Shown here: positions 32,896 to 35,640 of the stretch, piece by piece
Layout: each line of letters opens with the position of its first letter
Numbering within the stretch: position 1 is the first letter of the stretch
Assembly: GCA_031396305.1 (NCBI GenBank)
Contig: JANNKM010000364.1
Location: 1 to 35,640 of the forward strand
DNA: 35,640 nt
DNA from: JAEMQF01 sp031396305
GTDB taxonomy: Bacteria; Pseudomonadota; Gammaproteobacteria; Burkholderiales; Burkholderiaceae_C
Direction of reading: 5' to 3'
The notes under the pieces: model-generated
Database searches by the model: none
Told to the model about the DNA's origin: nothing
What the model saw: only the letters and a program-made list of their open reading frames with translations
Program-made: the position numbers and the translations under genes

Positions 32896-32926
32896 AAGAA
32901 AACTTGGGGCGGCCCGGCGTTTTCTT
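32896..32926 (+). promoter_or_regulatory. Stem-loop immediately before the lipoprotein start
   Basis: AAGAAAAC and GTTTTCTT are perfect 8-base inverted arms with a 15-base GC-rich loop. The right arm ends at the base before the GTG start at 32927. If the start is there, the ribosome-binding region is inside the hairpin and no Shine-Dalgarno sequence is visible. It may be a translation-control element, or simply a terminator tail with the real start downstream. Confidence 0.35.
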
Positions 32927-33625
32927 GTGAGCAAGTTCGCTCCACTGGGCATGCTTGCCCTCCTGGCTTGCAGTTCAGGCCCGCACGACGACGCGCTGTT
33001 TCCACTCGCGCAGGGGCGCAGTTGGACGTATCAGGTCTCGACGCTGATCGACGAAACCGAGAGCATCGAGCGCGACACGCTGACGCTGACGAACCGCGGC
33101 GCCGACAGGGTCGACGGCGCGGTGTCGTGGCGGCGCCGCAGCGATGCGGGCATCGAGTACTGGCACCGCATCGACGCGACCGGCATCTACCGCATTGCCT
33201 CGCGCAACCCGCTCGAACGCGAGGCCCAGCTCGATGCGCAGCGCCGCTACGTGCTGCGCAAGCCCTACGTCGTGGGCACCGAGTGGGAAGCCGCGACGGT
33301 GGCCTACGTGCTGGCGCGCAAGAACGAGATGCCGCGCGACGTGCGCACCACGCACAAAGCGCTGCCGATGATCTACACCATCGAGGCGCTCGACCAGGCC
33401 GTGCAAACGCCGGCTGGAAAGTTCGACGGCTGCATGCGCGTGGCCGGGCGCGCCGTGGTGCGTCTGTATGTCGACGCCGTGTTCCAGTGGCGCGACATCC
33501 CCTTGTCCACGCTCGAGTGGTACTGCCCGAACATGGGCCTGGTACGGCTGGAGCGAAAAGAACCCTCACCGACCAAATTCATGGTCGGTGGAACGGTCAC
33601 GATGGAGCTCACATCGTGGCAATAA
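32927..33625 (+). CDS. Lipoprotein of unknown function
   Basis: From the GTG at 32927 the 232-residue protein has a lipobox (LGMLALLAC, Cys15) and a soluble domain starting PLAQGRSWTYQVSTLIDETESIERDTLTLTNRG. Later stretches are IYRIASRNPL, YVLRKPYVVGTEW, YTIEALDQAVQTPAGKFDGCMRVAGRAV, LEWYCPNMGLVRLERKE. Two cysteines in the mature part (FDGCMR, EWYCPN) could pair. The alternating pattern and CPNMGLV motif are characteristic of small exported proteins of unknown role. It is the last gene of the 30979-33625 set, 69 bases before the PQQ dehydrogenase. The frame is open far upstream, but that part is antisense-like and repeat-derived. Confidence 0.72.
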   Translation: MSKFAPLGMLALLACSSGPHDDALFPLAQGRSWTYQVSTLIDETESIERDTLTLTNRGADRVDGAVSWRRRSDAGIEYWHRIDATGIYRIASRNPLEREAQLDAQRRYVLRKPYVVGTEWEAATVAYVLARKNEMPRDVRTTHKALPMIYTIEALDQAVQTPAGKFDGCMRVAGRAVVRLYVDAVFQWRDIPLSTLEWYCPNMGLVRLERKEPSPTKFMVGGTVTMELTSWQ

Positions 33626-33693
33626 CAACAGCAGGAGCACCGCCGCGGTCGGGCCGAACCGCAGAATCATTCTTAAACCCTAGGAGTCAACTG

Positions 33694-35373
33694 ATGAAGA
33701 GATTTTTCACCCCGGTCGCGCTCGGGCTCACGCTCGCTGCGGCTTCCACGGCGCAGGCGCAGAACTGGCCGGTTTACGGTGGCGACACCGGCAATACACG
33801 CTATTCGACGTCCAAGCAGATCACCGCGGCCAATGTCGGCAAGTTGAGCGTCGCGTGGGCGCTGCAACTCGGCACGACGCGCTCGCAGGAGTCCACGCCG
33901 ATCCTGGTGGGCGATACGCTGTTCGTCACCTCGTCATTCGGCCCGAAGAACACCTTCGCCGTGAACGCCAAGACGGGTGAGGTGAAGTGGACCTACCAGC
34001 CCGAGATCCCCAAGGGCATCGACCAGTACGCCTGCTGCGACGTGAACAACCGCGGCGTGGCTTACAACGACGGCAAGATTTTCCTGGGTCGCCTGGACTC
34101 ACACATCGTGGCACTCGACGCCAACACCGGCAAGGAACTGTGGAAGACGTCGATCGTCGACTACACCGGCGGCTCGGTGATCACCAGCCCGCCCACGCTC
34201 GCGAAGAACCTGGTCATCACCGGCTTTGGCGGCGGTGAGTACGGGGTTCGCGGCGCCATCGTCGCGCTCGACCAGAAGACCGGCAAGGAAGTGTGGCGCA
34301 CCCACACCGTGCCGATGGGCAATGAGCCCGGCGCGGACACCTGGAAAGGCGACTCGGGCGCGAACGGCGGCGGCGTCGCGTGGTACATCGGTTCCTACGA
34401 CCCGAAGCTGAACCTCGTCTACTACGGCACGAGCAACCCGTCGCCATGGTCGGCGTCGGTGCGCGGCAACGACAGCTCCGACATCGGCAAGTTCACCAAC
34501 CTGTACACCGCGTCGGTGCTGGCACTGAACCCCGACACCGGAAAGATCAGCTGGCACTATCAGTTCACGCCGCACGACGCGTGGGACTACGACGGCGTGA
34601 ACGAACTCGTGTTCGCCGATCTGCCGGTGGGCGGCAAGAAGACGCCCGTCATCATGCAGGCGAACCGCAACGGCTTCTTCTACGTCATCGACCGCGCCAA
34701 CGGCAAGCTGGTGTCGGCCAAGCACTATGTGGACGGCGTGAACTGGGCCAGCAGCATCGACATGAAGACCGGCATGCCCGTCGAAACCCCGGGCAACGTG
34801 AAGCGCCCCGGCATGAAGCGCAAGGCAGCCGACATCTGCCCGAACTTGCTGGGCGGCAAGAACTGGATGCCGATGAGCTACGACCAGGGCACCGGGCTGG
34901 TCTACATGCCTACGCTGAACCTGTGCATGGACCTGGAAGGGATCCAGGCTGACTACAAGCGTGGCGCGTTCTACCTCGGCGTGAACTTCGACCTCGGCAA
35001 GGTCGGCCCCGGCGGCCACGGTGGCGGTGTGAAGGCCTGGGACCCCGTCGCGCAGAAGACGGTGTGGTTCAACAAGGATCAGGAGCCCTGGTCCGGCGGC
35101 ACGATGAGCACGGCTGGCGGCCTGGTGTTCCATGGCGACCTCAAAGGCTGGTTCAAGGCGCTTGATGCCAAGACCGGCAAGACTCTGTGGAAGTTCAACA
35201 CCGGTTCGGGCATCTCGGCCGCGCCGATGACGTACACGCTGGACGGCAAGCAATACGTTGCCGTGGTGTCGGGACGCACGCAGTCGATTCCCGCCTTCCT
35301 GGGCGCGCTGGGCGAGAAGATGGTTGCGGCCAGCCCCGAAGGTGGCACGCTGTTCGTCTTTGCCTTGAAGTGA
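33694..35373 (+). CDS. PQQ-dependent alcohol dehydrogenase with lanthanide-type active site
   Basis: The 559-residue periplasmic quinoprotein has a signal peptide (LGLTLAAASTAQAQ) and an eight-bladed propeller. Hallmarks are vicinal cysteines (YACCDVNN), the metal-binding Glu in GFGGGEYGVRGAI, the Asn in GTSNPSPW, and the catalytic Asp in PHDAWDYDGVNE. The residue two after the catalytic Asp is also Asp, as in XoxF and ExaF, which use lanthanides; calcium enzymes such as MxaF and ExaA have Ala or Ser/Thr there. It should oxidise methanol, ethanol or another alcohol, passing electrons to a cytochrome c. TAGGAG precedes the ATG at 33694. A XoxJ-like gene follows after 15 bases. Confidence 0.93.
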   Translation: MKRFFTPVALGLTLAAASTAQAQNWPVYGGDTGNTRYSTSKQITAANVGKLSVAWALQLGTTRSQESTPILVGDTLFVTSSFGPKNTFAVNAKTGEVKWTYQPEIPKGIDQYACCDVNNRGVAYNDGKIFLGRLDSHIVALDANTGKELWKTSIVDYTGGSVITSPPTLAKNLVITGFGGGEYGVRGAIVALDQKTGKEVWRTHTVPMGNEPGADTWKGDSGANGGGVAWYIGSYDPKLNLVYYGTSNPSPWSASVRGNDSSDIGKFTNLYTASVLALNPDTGKISWHYQFTPHDAWDYDGVNELVFADLPVGGKKTPVIMQANRNGFFYVIDRANGKLVSAKHYVDGVNWASSIDMKTGMPVETPGNVKRPGMKRKAADICPNLLGGKNWMPMSYDQGTGLVYMPTLNLCMDLEGIQADYKRGAFYLGVNFDLGKVGPGGHGGGVKAWDPVAQKTVWFNKDQEPWSGGTMSTAGGLVFHGDLKGWFKALDAKTGKTLWKFNTGSGISAAPMTYTLDGKQYVAVVSGRTQSIPAFLGALGEKMVAASPEGGTLFVFALK

Positions 35374-35388
35374 AGCGGAGCCATTGAC

Positions 35389-35640
35389 ATGAACACCCGC
35401 GGCATCATGAAGGCCTGGGCCTTCGCCGCGGCGCTGGCTGCCGGCGCCCTTGCGGCGCCGGCAGCGGGCGCCGAAGCGCTGCGCGTTTGCGCCGACCCTG
35501 ACAACCTGCCCTTCTCCAAGGAGCAAGGCCCGCTGCGAGGCATGTATGTCGAACTGGCGGATCTGGTGGGCAAGGCCTTGGGCCGGCCGGTCGAATACAC
35601 CTGGTGGTACACCCACATGCAGCGGCGCGCGCTGCGCAAT
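35389..35640 (+). CDS. XoxJ/MoxJ-like periplasmic binding protein (5' part)
   Basis: The first 84 residues are visible: a signal peptide (AFAAALAAGALAAPAAGAEA) then LRVCADPDNLPFSKEQGPLRGMYVELADLVGKALGRPVEYTWW, the start of the quinoprotein-dehydrogenase-associated solute-binding family (XoxJ). These proteins help mature or activate the partner PQQ dehydrogenase. The typical family text is LRVCADPNNLPFS followed by a Trp-containing WWPQRRGFxRNT-like segment; here it reads TWWYTHMQRRALRN, which matches in spacing. The gene continues beyond the window. A short purine stretch (AAGCGGAG) precedes the ATG. Confidence 0.88.
   Translation, partial: MNTRGIMKAWAFAAALAAGALAAPAAGAEALRVCADPDNLPFSKEQGPLRGMYVELADLVGKALGRPVEYTWWYTHMQRRALRN

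Noticed and set aside
32881..33693. Upstream extension of the PQQ dehydrogenase frame by 271 codons
   Set aside because: The extension overlaps the lipoprotein gene in another frame and has no signal; the real start at 33694 has a TAGGAG site and a clean signal peptide.

Overview
The window looks like a GC-rich betaproteobacterial chromosome, most likely Burkholderiales. The grounds are a Bug-type (TctC) periplasmic binding protein, a cox-type molybdenum hydroxylase cluster with MoxR/VWA/XdhC accessory genes, a PQQ alcohol dehydrogenase, and short dispersed repeats ending in the CCGGGATGAC type of sequence. This placement is inference; no rRNA or other taxonomic marker is present. I see no tRNA, rRNA, CRISPR array, phage gene or transposase.

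Layout. (1) 1-5448, plus strand: a molybdenum-hydroxylase operon. It holds the 3' end of the large (Moco) subunit, the FAD subunit, a small exported Moco-fold-like protein, a MoxR AAA ATPase, a VWA protein and an XdhC/CoxI protein, with overlapping genes and a repeat invading the 5' end of the VWA gene. (2) 5464-9624, minus strand: a TonB-dependent receptor behind a NarL-type response regulator and its histidine kinase. (3) 9829-16774: a Bug solute-binding protein, a small membrane-anchored protein, a METTL25-like methyltransferase, a decapitated LTA-synthase-family sulfatase pseudogene directly behind an intact SDR gene, and an ABC exporter. (4) 16877-24641: a proline-rich lipoprotein, a di-heme cytochrome with a small periplasmic partner, dodecin, DUF6152 and DUF6644 proteins, an M16 peptidase, a small secreted protein, and DUF72 and DUF4864 proteins. 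(5) 24723-28796: an AcoR-like activator divergent from a CoA-transferase. (6) 28871-30699, minus strand: an ApbE flavin transferase coupled to a NosR-like protein that lacks the whole NosR membrane domain. (7) 30979-33625, plus strand: an uncharacterised cassette of a MotA/TolQ/ExbB-like channel, a TolR-like protein with a beta-sandwich periplasmic domain, a two-helix membrane protein and a lipoprotein. (8) 33694 to the end: a PQQ alcohol dehydrogenase with the lanthanide-type Asp, followed by the start of a XoxJ-like binding protein.

Together the genes suggest periplasmic and respiratory-linked oxidation of small organic molecules: a molybdenum hydroxylase, a quinoprotein alcohol dehydrogenase, a di-heme cytochrome and a flavinylated NosR-like protein, with CoA-thioester handling and regulated outer-membrane uptake.

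The best candidates for something undescribed are the proton-channel-like cassette at 30979-33625, the membrane-less NosR-like/ApbE pair at 28871-30699, the AcoR-like activator without a usable GAFTGA loop, and two families of palindromic repeats, one of which has entered the start region of the VWA gene.
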